This document shows, one piece after another, positions 7,658 through 15,771 of a DNA stretch of 64,000 bases. A program made the position numbers and the translations under genes. The stretch covers positions 150,232 through 214,231 of the forward strand of contig CAJUTR010000002.1 in NCBI GenBank assembly GCA_910589665.1, read 5' to 3'. Numbering within the stretch: position 1 is the first letter of the stretch; every line of letters begins with the position of its first letter. The notes under the pieces are model-generated. The model searched no databases. It had not been told where the DNA came from and saw only the letters and a list, made by a program, of their open reading frames with translations. This stretch comes from an uncultured Eubacterium sp. Lineage in GTDB: Bacteria > Bacillota > Clostridia > Lachnospirales > Lachnospiraceae.

Positions 7658-9116
7658 TGTAATGACGATGAGTTTTGGAAATCTGTGGCGGCGGAAACTC
7701 CGCACGTTTTTAACCGTGCTGGGCGTGCTGATCGGAACGGCGTCGGTAGTGGCGATGATCTCTCTTGCTGTCGGTATGAAGCAGATGATGATGGAAGAAT
7801 ATTCGAGCATGGGTTCCGCCACGCAGATACGCGTCCGGTCTTCGGGTGATATGATGTCTGGGAATGAAAAAACGGATGTGGATACACTGCTCACCGATGC
7901 GAATCTCTCCATGTTTGAGCAGATGGAATATGTCCAAAGTGTTTCCCCTTCGCTGACGTTTGATGTGAACATGGAACAGGGAAAATACAGCGGTTATGCG
8001 ATGCTGGTCGGAGTGAGTAAGGAGGTCATGGAGAGCCAGAAACTGGGAGAAGGGGAACTCCCGGCGGAGGGCGGGGGCAGCCTCCAGCTTTTGGCGGGAA
8101 ATACGATACTTACCAGTTTCGGCTATTCGCTGGGAGACGAGTACTATGATTACTATTCGACCGGGGAACTGCCGGATATTGATCTGATGAGGCAGGTCCG
8201 TCAGGTGAAATTTTATGACGATAACGCAGACGATCAAACGGAAGAAGCGCCTGCGGATGCCGATCAGGATAACGGATACGGTGATCTCGGTGACGCGGCA
8301 GGGGATGGCGCCGGAACGGATACGGGCACGGACGCAGGGACGGATACGGGCGTGGATACGGCTATGAGCGGCGTGTCGGATCCAGAAGTTGACAATACGG
8401 TATTGTTCCGTGTAAAAATAACCGGCATCCTCGAGGGCGGCCCGGATGACTACCGCGAGAACAGCCAGAACCTGTTAGTCGATATCGACGCCCTGAAAAG
8501 TTACCTGATTAAAAATTTTGGCAAAGGAAACATCCCGGGACAGCCGAAGATCAAAGGAAGGCCGTTGAAAGACTGGGTGTATACGGAGTTTGTCATCGAT
8601 GTGGATGAGACCGACCATGTGGAGGAAGTCATGCAGGCCATCCAGGAAATGGGATTTGAGGCAGACAGCAATAAGGAACTGCTGGAATCCATTCAGCAGA
8701 GCCTTCAGATCGTGGAACTGACACTGGGCGGGATCGGTATGGTGGCCTTTTTGGTGGCGGCGATCGGTATCGCCAATACGATGATGATGTCAACGTATGA
8801 GCGGACGAAAGAGATCGGCGTGATGAAAGTACTCGGCTGCAATATGAAGGACATTCGGAAACTGTTTTTGATGGAAGCGGCAGGGATCGGATTTATCGGC
8901 GGTGTCGTCGGACTCGGGTTTACGTTTATCGTTTCCGCGGTTCTGAATTCGTTTGCGGGTTCGGCCGATGGCATCAACGGGAATATTTCTGTTATCCCCT
9001 GGTGGCTGGGGCTGACAGCAATCGCTTTTTCTACCCTGATGGGTATGCTCGCGGGATATTTCCCGGCACGGCGTGCGATGAAACTGAGTCCGCTGGCGGC
9101 GATCCGGACGGAGTAG
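7644..9116 (+). CDS. FtsX/MacB-type ABC transporter permease
   Basis: This 490-residue protein has the MacB layout: an N-terminal helix after WRRKLRTFLTVLGVLIGTASVV, a long extracellular domain (about 45-350), then three C-terminal helices. The last block holds the FtsX hallmark ANTMMMSTYERTKEIGVMKVLG and a later GYFPARRAMKLSPLAAIRTE end. The extracellular domain contains an unusual Asp/Thr/Gly repeat, about residues 222-240. With the preceding ATPase and surface protein it should form a mechanotransmission-type ABC complex for export or surface signalling. The substrate is unknown. Confidence 0.92.
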   Translation: MSFYDVMTMSFGNLWRRKLRTFLTVLGVLIGTASVVAMISLAVGMKQMMMEEYSSMGSATQIRVRSSGDMMSGNEKTDVDTLLTDANLSMFEQMEYVQSVSPSLTFDVNMEQGKYSGYAMLVGVSKEVMESQKLGEGELPAEGGGSLQLLAGNTILTSFGYSLGDEYYDYYSTGELPDIDLMRQVRQVKFYDDNADDQTEEAPADADQDNGYGDLGDAAGDGAGTDTGTDAGTDTGVDTAMSGVSDPEVDNTVLFRVKITGILEGGPDDYRENSQNLLVDIDALKSYLIKNFGKGNIPGQPKIKGRPLKDWVYTEFVIDVDETDHVEEVMQAIQEMGFEADSNKELLESIQQSLQIVELTLGGIGMVAFLVAAIGIANTMMMSTYERTKEIGVMKVLGCNMKDIRKLFLMEAAGIGFIGGVVGLGFTFIVSAVLNSFAGSADGINGNISVIPWWLGLTAIAFSTLMGMLAGYFPARRAMKLSPLAAIRTE

Positions 9117-9193
9117 AGGGGAAGGAAAAAGGTGAAAAACGGTTGTATCGCAAAAGTGCGATAGAGATAATACACGGAGAGTACTCGTTCCCC

Positions 9194-9997
9194 TCAATCC
9201 CCATGTCTTCTATTCCGGTGGTGCTGCCCGTGTCCGGTCGCTGAGTTGCTCACATCCGCCGATGACTGATTTTGTACACTGTCCCCGGTGTTCTGCCCGT
9301 TGCCATTCTCCCCGCAATGCGCATGTTCGCGTGCTAATCCGTGAATATGTGACACACTCATCCCTTTGCACTCATCGACCGTCACCGTATCATCATATTG
9401 ATACAGCTGGAGATATGCGTAATACTTGCCAACCGAAAGACCGTTCCCGTGAGCCTCATCCACAATTTCGGTGTCCGCGCTGTAGTGGTGGCATTTGCGC
9501 CCCGTATTACCACAGTATGTTTCTATACCGGAAGTTAATTCATCGTTACGTCCACCATCGGTCGCCACTGTAAATACGAGTTCAGTTTCGTCCGTCAGAT
9601 AGACGTTCATTTCCTTACCATCCACGATCTCTTCCATTGCTTCTGTATAATTTTTCCATTTCAAGGACAATCCTTTCAGGATTTCTTCTGCCTCTTCATT
9701 GTATGCTTCCGCCGATATGACGCGGTTAAAACGGTTCAGGGCAAGTTCGATCGAAGGATTCACGTCAATGCTTATATAAGAAACGGGTGTCTGGATCCAG
9801 AAATAACCTTCGAGGCCGAGCGCCAGCACACAGATCATGCAAACGGCTGCCGCCGCTCGCCGAAATGCCGGCTTGCCAAAAAACTGCGTTTTTTCTTCTT
9901 GTTTTGCAGATATAAACTGTATTGTCGAACGCTTCAGCTGCTCATCCGCTTTGATGCTGTCAAACGCATTATGTATCTGATTCGTCAAATCCTTCAC
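9194..9997 (-). CDS. RsgI-like anti-sigma factor
   Basis: This 267-residue single-pass membrane protein has a cytoplasmic N-terminus (1-45), a transmembrane helix (about 46-67), and an extracellular RsgI-type middle domain marked by SYISIDVNPSIELALNRFN and AYNEEAEEIL. The tail is rich in His, Asn and Gly and ends GQHHRNRRHGD. The start overlaps the sigma-factor gene by 29 nt, the usual sigma/anti-sigma coupling. It should hold its partner sigma inactive until an outside cue is sensed. The N-terminal region has no classical zinc anti-sigma motif. Confidence 0.82.
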   Translation of the reverse strand: MKDLTNQIHNAFDSIKADEQLKRSTIQFISAKQEEKTQFFGKPAFRRAAAAVCMICVLALGLEGYFWIQTPVSYISIDVNPSIELALNRFNRVISAEAYNEEAEEILKGLSLKWKNYTEAMEEIVDGKEMNVYLTDETELVFTVATDGGRNDELTSGIETYCGNTGRKCHHYSADTEIVDEAHGNGLSVGKYYAYLQLYQYDDTVTVDECKGMSVSHIHGLAREHAHCGENGNGQNTGDSVQNQSSADVSNSATGHGQHHRNRRHGD

Positions 9998-10463
9998 CTC
10001 CCAGCTTTTCCTTTAATTGTTTTCTCCCTCTCGCTAACAGGGAATACACGGTATTTTCTTTTTTGCCCAGGATCGATCCGATCTCGGCCGCTGAGTACCC
10101 TTCATAATAGTGCAGGTAGATGGGATCTTTGTACTTTTGCGGCAGGGAAAGCACGGCTTCCATCACCTCTCTGTGCGATTCGGGAACTTCAGCCGCTGCT
10201 TCATTCAGTACCTCTAACGGGACAGTGTTGCGCCGGAAGAAACTTTTCAGATAATCTTTGCAGGCATTGATCGCAACACGGAGCAGCCACGCTTTTTCAT
10301 GTTCATCATTGTAAAACGGCTTATCGTGCAGCATATATTTCAAAAAAACGTTTTGAAATATATCCTCCGTATCGGCGTCATTTTTTAGATAATAATAGCA
10401 AATACGCCGCACCATGTCAGCGTATTGTTCGACGGCGCGGATTACATTTTCCTCACTCCGCAT
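9969..10463 (-). CDS. ECF-type RNA polymerase sigma factor
   Basis: This 164-residue sigma-70 family protein has region 2 at about 10-75 (YADMVRRICYYYLKNDADTEDIFQNVF) and region 4 at about 105-155 (LPQKYKDPIYLHYYEGYSAAEIG followed by a helix-turn-helix). Such factors redirect polymerase to a small regulon. GGAGGTGATG lies upstream of the start. It is co-transcribed with the RsgI-like gene. A bidirectional terminator separates it from the Cys/His-rich gene further upstream. Confidence 0.93.
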   Translation of the reverse strand: MRSEENVIRAVEQYADMVRRICYYYLKNDADTEDIFQNVFLKYMLHDKPFYNDEHEKAWLLRVAINACKDYLKSFFRRNTVPLEVLNEAAAEVPESHREVMEAVLSLPQKYKDPIYLHYYEGYSAAEIGSILGKKENTVYSLLARGRKQLKEKLGGEGFDESDT

Positions 10464-10637
10464 GCGCGCATCACCTCCTGCTAATGAATCAAAGAAAGGC
10501 TGATGACCGGATACCGGCCCATAAGCTGCAAGTACTTATCACCACTTTTCATAATATTCACAGCCTCATCGTTTAAAGACATTATAACATATGAACCCGT
10601 TTTTATCACAACTATTTTTTGTGGGAGGCAATATCAT

Positions 10638-10694
10638 GGAAAAATCCAGAAAATGATGCAGAATATGGCACCGTCATTTCCTGGATTTTTTTTA
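10638..10694. terminator. Bidirectional terminator
   Basis: AAAATCCAG (10641-10649) pairs with CTGGATTTT (10681-10689), and AAATGA/TCATTT adds inner pairing. A-tracts and T-tracts flank it on both sides. It ends the minus-strand Cys/His-rich gene. The remaining bases of 10464-10712 hold the sigma-gene upstream region and no further gene. Confidence 0.75.
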
Positions 10695-10712
10695 GTGATG
10701 TGTAGACGAATT

Positions 10713-11135
10713 TTATTTGGACAATTTCTGTTTAGTCACTTTGTTTTTTACTACACGGTGTCTTTTCCCATTTGCGTGGATCGTCTTATGTTTTTTACAA
10801 TAATTTTTGCAGCTGCTCTTTTTCTTATGAGTTTTGTCGTGGTACTCACAGTAATATCCTTTTTGCTTGACATTTTTTTTCTTACTGGTTTTTGTCTGAT
10901 TGTAGTTCTGGCGAGAGTATTGGCAGCTTCCATCACAGTTTCGGCCGTGGTAGTCACAAGTCCTATCGCAGTTCTGACCAGGATAATCACATGTCCCGTT
11001 ATAACAATTTGTCTGGCGGTATGCGTTGTGATGTCCGTATCCGTGGCCGTGGGCATATGCGGGAACGGCCAAGCCGCCTGTCAATGTGAGTGCTGCCAAC
11101 GCAATGACAGCGGATTTTTTCCAGTTCTTAAACAT
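10713..11135 (-). CDS. Secreted Cys/His/Tyr-rich small protein
   Basis: This 140-residue protein begins with a clear signal peptide (1-28, ending VPAYA). The mature part opens with HGHGYGHH, then three related cysteine units NCYNGTCDY, NCDRTCDY and NCDGSCQY. A lysine-rich linker leads to a second Cys/His cluster (YCEYHDKTH, then CKNYCKKHK). CAGGAGG precedes the ATG at good spacing. The residue pattern suggests metal binding or disulfide cross-linking. I recognise no named family. It lies between two ECF sigma modules, so stress-controlled expression is plausible but not shown. Confidence 0.75.
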   Translation of the reverse strand: MFKNWKKSAVIALAALTLTGGLAVPAYAHGHGYGHHNAYRQTNCYNGTCDYPGQNCDRTCDYHGRNCDGSCQYSRQNYNQTKTSKKKNVKQKGYYCEYHDKTHKKKSSCKNYCKKHKTIHANGKRHRVVKNKVTKQKLSK

Positions 11136-11354
11136 AATTGTAATTCCTCCTGTTTTCTGGTGGAGTTGCCCACCTGTTTTTCTGAGGGGTTCTCCTCCTT
11201 ATTCACCATTTAATCTGATCAGCGTTTTTATTGTTTTTTGTATATAATACGACCCAGCATCGGGAATCCTTGCATTTTTTTTTGCAAAAAATAAAAAAAT
11301 TTAGTAAGATTAGGAGAGACTTCGTTAGATAATAGGTAAGAGGAGGTGTAAGAG

Positions 11355-11909
11355 ATGGACGATGAGAAGATAATCGGCTTATTTTTTGAGCGTTCGGAAC
11401 AGGCGGTCAAGGAGTTGTCAGCAAAATACGGGAAATTGATATTCCATATCTCCCATCATATTTTAAACAACAGCGAAGATGCGCGCGAGTGTGAAAATGA
11501 TACATATTTGGGCGTGTGGAATACGGTTCCCCCCGAAAAACCAAACCCGTTTGCTGCCTATGTCTGTAAGATCGCCCGCAATATTTCCCTGAACAAACGT
11601 CGGTTTAACAGAGCCAAAAAGCGGGATAGCAGTTTTGACGAAGCGATGGAAGAACTGGATGACTGTTTTTGTGTTCCGTCCGCGGAAACGGAGTGGTTTG
11701 CAAGGGAAATGGGAAGGGTGGTAAATGATTTTGTCGGAACATTATGTAATGAGGAGCGCGTTTTGTTTTTGCGCCGGTACTGGTTTTCACATCCGGTCAC
11801 TCTGATCGCGAACGATCTTCACATGAGTGAAAATAATGTATCCGTAAAGCTGTTCCGCATCAGGGAGAAATTAAAAACGTATCTGGGAGAGGAGGGTTTT
11901 TTGGTATGA
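11355..11909 (+). CDS. Sigma-70 family (ECF-like) sigma factor
   Basis: This 184-residue protein has region 2 (about 15-80; YGKLIFHISHHILNNSEDARECENDTYLGVW) and region 4 (about 120-178; LCNEERVLFLRRYWFSHPVTLIANDL followed by an HTH). AAGAGGAGGTG precedes the ATG. It overlaps the next gene by an ATGA junction. That gene encodes a membrane protein with a short cytoplasmic N-terminus, the standard arrangement of a sigma factor and its controller. Confidence 0.92.
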   Translation: MDDEKIIGLFFERSEQAVKELSAKYGKLIFHISHHILNNSEDARECENDTYLGVWNTVPPEKPNPFAAYVCKIARNISLNKRRFNRAKKRDSSFDEAMEELDDCFCVPSAETEWFAREMGRVVNDFVGTLCNEERVLFLRRYWFSHPVTLIANDLHMSENNVSVKLFRIREKLKTYLGEEGFLV

Positions 11910-13723
11910 AAGAGGAAAAGAAGGAGCTGATCGCGGAAATACTGGGAGAGATCAGCGATGAATATATTGAAGAATCAGTTATCGGGCTGGAACGAAAACG
12001 TGCGGGTCTCGTGCAAAGAAAGCGCTGGATCGCCGTCGCAGCTGCGTGTCTGTGCGTGATCACCGTGATATTGTTTTTATGGGATCTGCCGTTGTTTACG
12101 CAAGACGGAGGACGAAGTGACAGGGGTAGGGTGTCAGTACGTGAAACGGATCCGCCGCAAGGAGGAGTATCCATACCCGAATCAGAAGTTGACTTAAATA
12201 GCGGCAATTCAGATACCTCATGGGGACTTGCGATTCCATTTGTCATTTATAAGGGCAGCGTTTATTTAGGGGACGTATGTGCCAGTGTTGATCAGGAGGA
12301 TTTGTGTCTTGACACCTATCTGGGTGAGGCGACAGGTAGGATTGATGGGTGGACGAAAGAGGATGGATATGTTGATTTTGCCGGTGGTTCGACGGGCAAG
12401 CTGTACTCTGTGGAGGGATTGGATGATTCCTTTGCTGTTGCGCTTAAGCACGATGAAAAAGAGAGTCGCGTAGAGCTTCTTGTAAAAAATAATGGGATCA
12501 CATTAGAGGACGCTTCCGATCTGTACGAGGATAGGCTTCATTTGGCAGAACAATATAAATCGGTAGAATACCAGGACGGAGATGACATGAAAGCGGGATC
12601 GGAGGAAAAAAAGCCGCTGGATGCTTCTTTTGAAAATAAAGCATCCGAACTGATCGATTCACTCTGTAACGGGGAGATCATGCTTCGCGATAGTATGTCA
12701 GTCACGATGCAGATTTCGGAAGATACGGAATTTGTGTTATTCTTTCATCTGAATAACCGTGTTGTGATCCCGCTTTATTTCATGCGCGGCGGGTACGTGG
12801 TCTATCCAGGTATAGCGGATGTGTGTGTAAAGATACCCGAAGAGGTACAGGAGGAAATGCACAGGCTGGCTGGGGCAGCCGGGGCAGGATCTGGCAGCAG
12901 TAAGTCGGCAGATGGCGTCGGTCAGGGAGAAAAAGATGGGGAAAATACGTCAGGAGTTGATAACGTTATTATAGGGGATGGGGATATGAGTGTATCGATC
13001 ACGGTTGACGGAAAGGAGAATGAGGAGGTTACGCTCTGGTGGCAGAAAGTTTTGGAACTGGGGAAAGGGAGGACATGCGAGGCTTTTTTGTGTTCCCGGC
13101 CAGACGCCTCCAAACCGTTTGTGATCATTCGAGAAACGAACAGTGGAAAAAAGAATGGAAAGAAAGATGCGCAGCAAATAAGTCTGGGAAATTCCAAAGA
13201 TTTGTGGTATCATGATCTGGCACATAGTGAATTGGTTGCCGAACAGGATTTTGACGGGGACGGGACGAAGGAAATACTCGTCTTGATCAACGAATGGCGG
13301 ACGCTGGCGGAGTTTCGCGTCCTGAAACGGGACAGTAAGGGGAAGTGGAGGGTGCTTGCCCAGCCTGAAGGGATGGTAAACGTAAGCGACAGTCACCAAT
13401 TTATCAAGATTAAGGTCAACGACGACGGGACGGCTCTCTTAAAGGTGCCTTCTGTCGGTTTTCAGAAAAAACTGGACTTTTCAGATCAACCGGAGCTTTC
13501 CCACTATTTTGCGGAGCAGGGGAAACATGCGATTGTGGATCTGTCTTTTGTATCGGTTGAATGGACTGAGTCTGAATTGACTTTTATCTTTCGTATTTAC
13601 GCGGAGAACGCGGGAAATGAGATGGGAATGCTGAAACAGGACGTTGTGTGGGATAAAAAGAAGAAATGTTTACGAATGGGTAGGACGTGGTATGAGGAAA
13701 AAGTCTGGAAAGGAGAAGGATGA
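11906..13723 (+). CDS. Large membrane protein paired with sigma factor, probable anti-sigma/sensor
   Basis: This 605-residue protein has a cytoplasmic N-terminus (1-36) containing EILGEISDEYIEESV, a helix pattern common in Clostridial anti-sigma-like partners. One transmembrane segment (about 37-59) is followed by a long extracellular part. A low-complexity Ser/Gly/Asp linker lies around 320-355. Near residue 449 the sequence DFDGDGTKEILVLIN matches the calcium-binding FG-GAP/VCBS type loop. ATGA overlap with the sigma gene supports coupling. It is probably a sensor holding the sigma factor. The ligand is unknown and no family name is certain. Confidence 0.72.
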   Translation: MKEEKKELIAEILGEISDEYIEESVIGLERKRAGLVQRKRWIAVAAACLCVITVILFLWDLPLFTQDGGRSDRGRVSVRETDPPQGGVSIPESEVDLNSGNSDTSWGLAIPFVIYKGSVYLGDVCASVDQEDLCLDTYLGEATGRIDGWTKEDGYVDFAGGSTGKLYSVEGLDDSFAVALKHDEKESRVELLVKNNGITLEDASDLYEDRLHLAEQYKSVEYQDGDDMKAGSEEKKPLDASFENKASELIDSLCNGEIMLRDSMSVTMQISEDTEFVLFFHLNNRVVIPLYFMRGGYVVYPGIADVCVKIPEEVQEEMHRLAGAAGAGSGSSKSADGVGQGEKDGENTSGVDNVIIGDGDMSVSITVDGKENEEVTLWWQKVLELGKGRTCEAFLCSRPDASKPFVIIRETNSGKKNGKKDAQQISLGNSKDLWYHDLAHSELVAEQDFDGDGTKEILVLINEWRTLAEFRVLKRDSKGKWRVLAQPEGMVNVSDSHQFIKIKVNDDGTALLKVPSVGFQKKLDFSDQPELSHYFAEQGKHAIVDLSFVSVEWTESELTFIFRIYAENAGNEMGMLKQDVVWDKKKKCLRMGRTWYEEKVWKGEG

Positions 13724-13724
13724 A

Positions 13725-13994
13725 TTGGAGTGGATCTTGTTTTATATCGTGTTAGTAAATCTTGGAAGTTTTTGCCTAATGGGGATAGATAAGCGGCGGG
13801 CGAAGCGGCAGGCATGGCGCGTTCCCGAGGCGAGGCTGTTTCTAGTGGCTCTTCTCGGCGGGAGTATCGGAAGCATCGTGGGGATGCGCGTGTTCCGTCA
13901 TAAGACGAAACACTGGTATTTTGTGTGGGGGATGCCAGCCATTCTTGTTTTGCAGATCGTTATGACCGCGGCAGTGTTACATAAAATGTGGTGA
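13725..13994 (+). CDS. DUF1294 family small membrane protein
   Basis: The product is an 89-residue membrane protein with GIDKRRAKRQAWRVPEARLFLVALLGGSIGS and the late FRHKTKHWYF, the hallmark blocks of DUF1294. I prefer a TTG start at 13725 behind AGGAGAAGG. An ATG at 13692 would overlap the previous gene and has a weaker ribosome site. The 3-prime end overlaps the convergent histidine kinase gene by 35 nt. The function of the family is not established. Confidence 0.82.
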   Translation: MEWILFYIVLVNLGSFCLMGIDKRRAKRQAWRVPEARLFLVALLGGSIGSIVGMRVFRHKTKHWYFVWGMPAILVLQIVMTAAVLHKMW

Positions 13995-14991
13995 GGCCGT
14001 TCTCGCTATCGGCCGAGATCGTTCCGCCGTGCTGTGTCACGATTTCCTTTGCGATCGCCAGGCCAAGTCCAGCGCCGCCGGTGTTTGAAGTGCGGGCGTC
14101 ATCCAGTCGGAAAAATTTTTCAAAAATTCGCTCCAGTTTTTGCCTTGGAATGGTCTTCCCCCTGTTTTGGAATGAGATGCAGACATCGTGTGCGGTTTGC
14201 TTTGTCTGAATGAGAATAGGCGTGCCGGCTTCGCTGTAGGCAATCGCATTTTTTAAAATGTTGTTAAACACGCGTGCCAGTTTGGCCGCGTCGGCGTATA
14301 TCGTAACATTTTCGTCGCACTTTAGTTTGATCGTATTCCCGTGTTCTTTTAAGACCGGATAAAACTCATCAGACATTTGCACGAGCATATAGTGGAGGTC
14401 GGTCGTTTCTTTTTCAAGTACGATCTCACTAAAATTATAACGAGTGATCTCGAAAAATTCGTTGATCAGTTTTTCGAGCCGCAGCGCTTTTTCCAGCGAG
14501 ATATGGATGTATTTTGCTCGTTGTGCGGCAGGCATATCGGACGCCTCGTCCAACAGGCTCAGATAACCGACGACCGATGTGAGCGGCGTCTTTAAGTCGT
14601 GTGCGAGATAGGCGATCATATCATTTTTCCGTTCGGTCTCTGCCTGGAGGAGCTGTTTGCTCCGGGCGATGGCACTCCGCACATGCCTGCCATAAAAATG
14701 CGCGACAAGAAAGGCGAGCAGGATCAAGAGGATGACACCGAAGATCATTAGCTGCATCATGAGCCGTTTTACGGATGACCGGCTCATGTATGGTATGCTT
14801 TGTGTGGTCTGGGTTTCCGGATCCAAATATTTAAGATGTGTGATGTAATTGGAATCAAACCATTCGATAAATGTACCGTTCAGTACGACATCAAATAAAT
14901 AAAGCAGTCCCATGCAAAGAAGCAGCGCGATTGATAATACGGCGAAAACGATGCCGATCTTTTTGGTTCTATCTTTCAATTTTATAGCCAA
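13960..14991 (-). CDS. VanS-like sensor histidine kinase
   Basis: This 343-residue membrane kinase has two transmembrane helices (about 12-35 and 79-99) enclosing a short extracellular loop of about 45 residues. The dimerisation helix has the phospho-accepting His131 in LAHDLKTPLTSVVGYLSLLDEA. The ATP domain follows with NILKNAIAYS (N box) and GGAGLGLAIAK (G2 box). The short loop and the H-box resemble VanS/VanSB-type kinases. The start overlaps the response-regulator stop. No vanH/A/X ligase genes are seen nearby, so the target is unclear. Confidence 0.92.
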   Translation of the reverse strand: MAIKLKDRTKKIGIVFAVLSIALLLCMGLLYLFDVVLNGTFIEWFDSNYITHLKYLDPETQTTQSIPYMSRSSVKRLMMQLMIFGVILLILLAFLVAHFYGRHVRSAIARSKQLLQAETERKNDMIAYLAHDLKTPLTSVVGYLSLLDEASDMPAAQRAKYIHISLEKALRLEKLINEFFEITRYNFSEIVLEKETTDLHYMLVQMSDEFYPVLKEHGNTIKLKCDENVTIYADAAKLARVFNNILKNAIAYSEAGTPILIQTKQTAHDVCISFQNRGKTIPRQKLERIFEKFFRLDDARTSNTGGAGLGLAIAKEIVTQHGGTISADSENGLTTFYVTLPRS

Positions 14992-15667
14992 CCCCCCATA
15001 CGGTTTTTATATATTTTGGTTCATCAAACGAGTCCCCCATCTTTTCGCGCAGATGCCGGATGTGGACGGTAATGGTGTTATTATTTTTGCTGTAATACTC
15101 GTCGCCCCAGATCTGGTGGAATAACTCTTCCGAACTGACGACGTTCCCTTTTTCCTGACAGAGGATGCGGAGGATATTAAACTCGGTCGGCGTCAGGGAA
15201 AGCGGTTTTTCATTCAGCGTACACTCGTGTGTTTTGATATTCAGCACGAGGCCGGAGTGGATGAGGATGTCATGATCTTCGGGCGAAATGCCGGTGTTGT
15301 AACGCTTATACCGCCGCAGCTGTGCCTTGACGCGGGCTACCAGTTCGAGCGGCAGGAACGGTTTGGTCATGTAGTCATCCGCGCCGAGAGTCAGTCCGTT
15401 GATCTTGTCGATCTCCTCACTTTTCGCTGTCAGCATGATAACAGGGTAGTTGAATTTCCGGCGGATCGACTGGCAGATCTGAAGTCCGTTTACGTCCGGC
15501 AGCATCACATCGAGGATAGCGAGATCTACTTTTTCATGTTCGATACAGGCGAGAGCTTCCGTTCCGTTATAGAATTTGAAAACGTTGTAATTTTCATTTT
15601 GCAGGTACACGGCGACAAGGTCCGCGATCTCCGGTTCATCGTCGACGATCAGTATGTTTTCACTCAT
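14969..15667 (-). CDS. VanR-like OmpR-family response regulator
   Basis: This 232-residue regulator has a receiver domain (ILIVDDEPEIADLV, phospho-Asp in LAILDVMLPDVNG, Lys in DDYMTKPF) and a C-terminal winged helix (about 135-230, ending YIKTVWGVGYKIE). I start it at MSENIL, whose ribosome site is GGAG inside the upstream ATGGAGCC. The sequence is strongly VanR-like. It is co-transcribed with the kinase. The paired system probably monitors the cell envelope, since no ligase operon accompanies it. Confidence 0.94.
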   Translation of the reverse strand: MSENILIVDDEPEIADLVAVYLQNENYNVFKFYNGTEALACIEHEKVDLAILDVMLPDVNGLQICQSIRRKFNYPVIMLTAKSEEIDKINGLTLGADDYMTKPFLPLELVARVKAQLRRYKRYNTGISPEDHDILIHSGLVLNIKTHECTLNEKPLSLTPTEFNILRILCQEKGNVVSSEELFHQIWGDEYYSKNNNTITVHIRHLREKMGDSFDEPKYIKTVWGVGYKIER

Positions 15668-15771
15668 GTTTGGCTCCATTTCTGTGCTGTTATTTTTGAG
15701 ACGTATCAATATTGTACCATATTTCTGCAGGTTCTGAAAGGTGATTTTGACACGAGTGTATCCTTCCGCTT

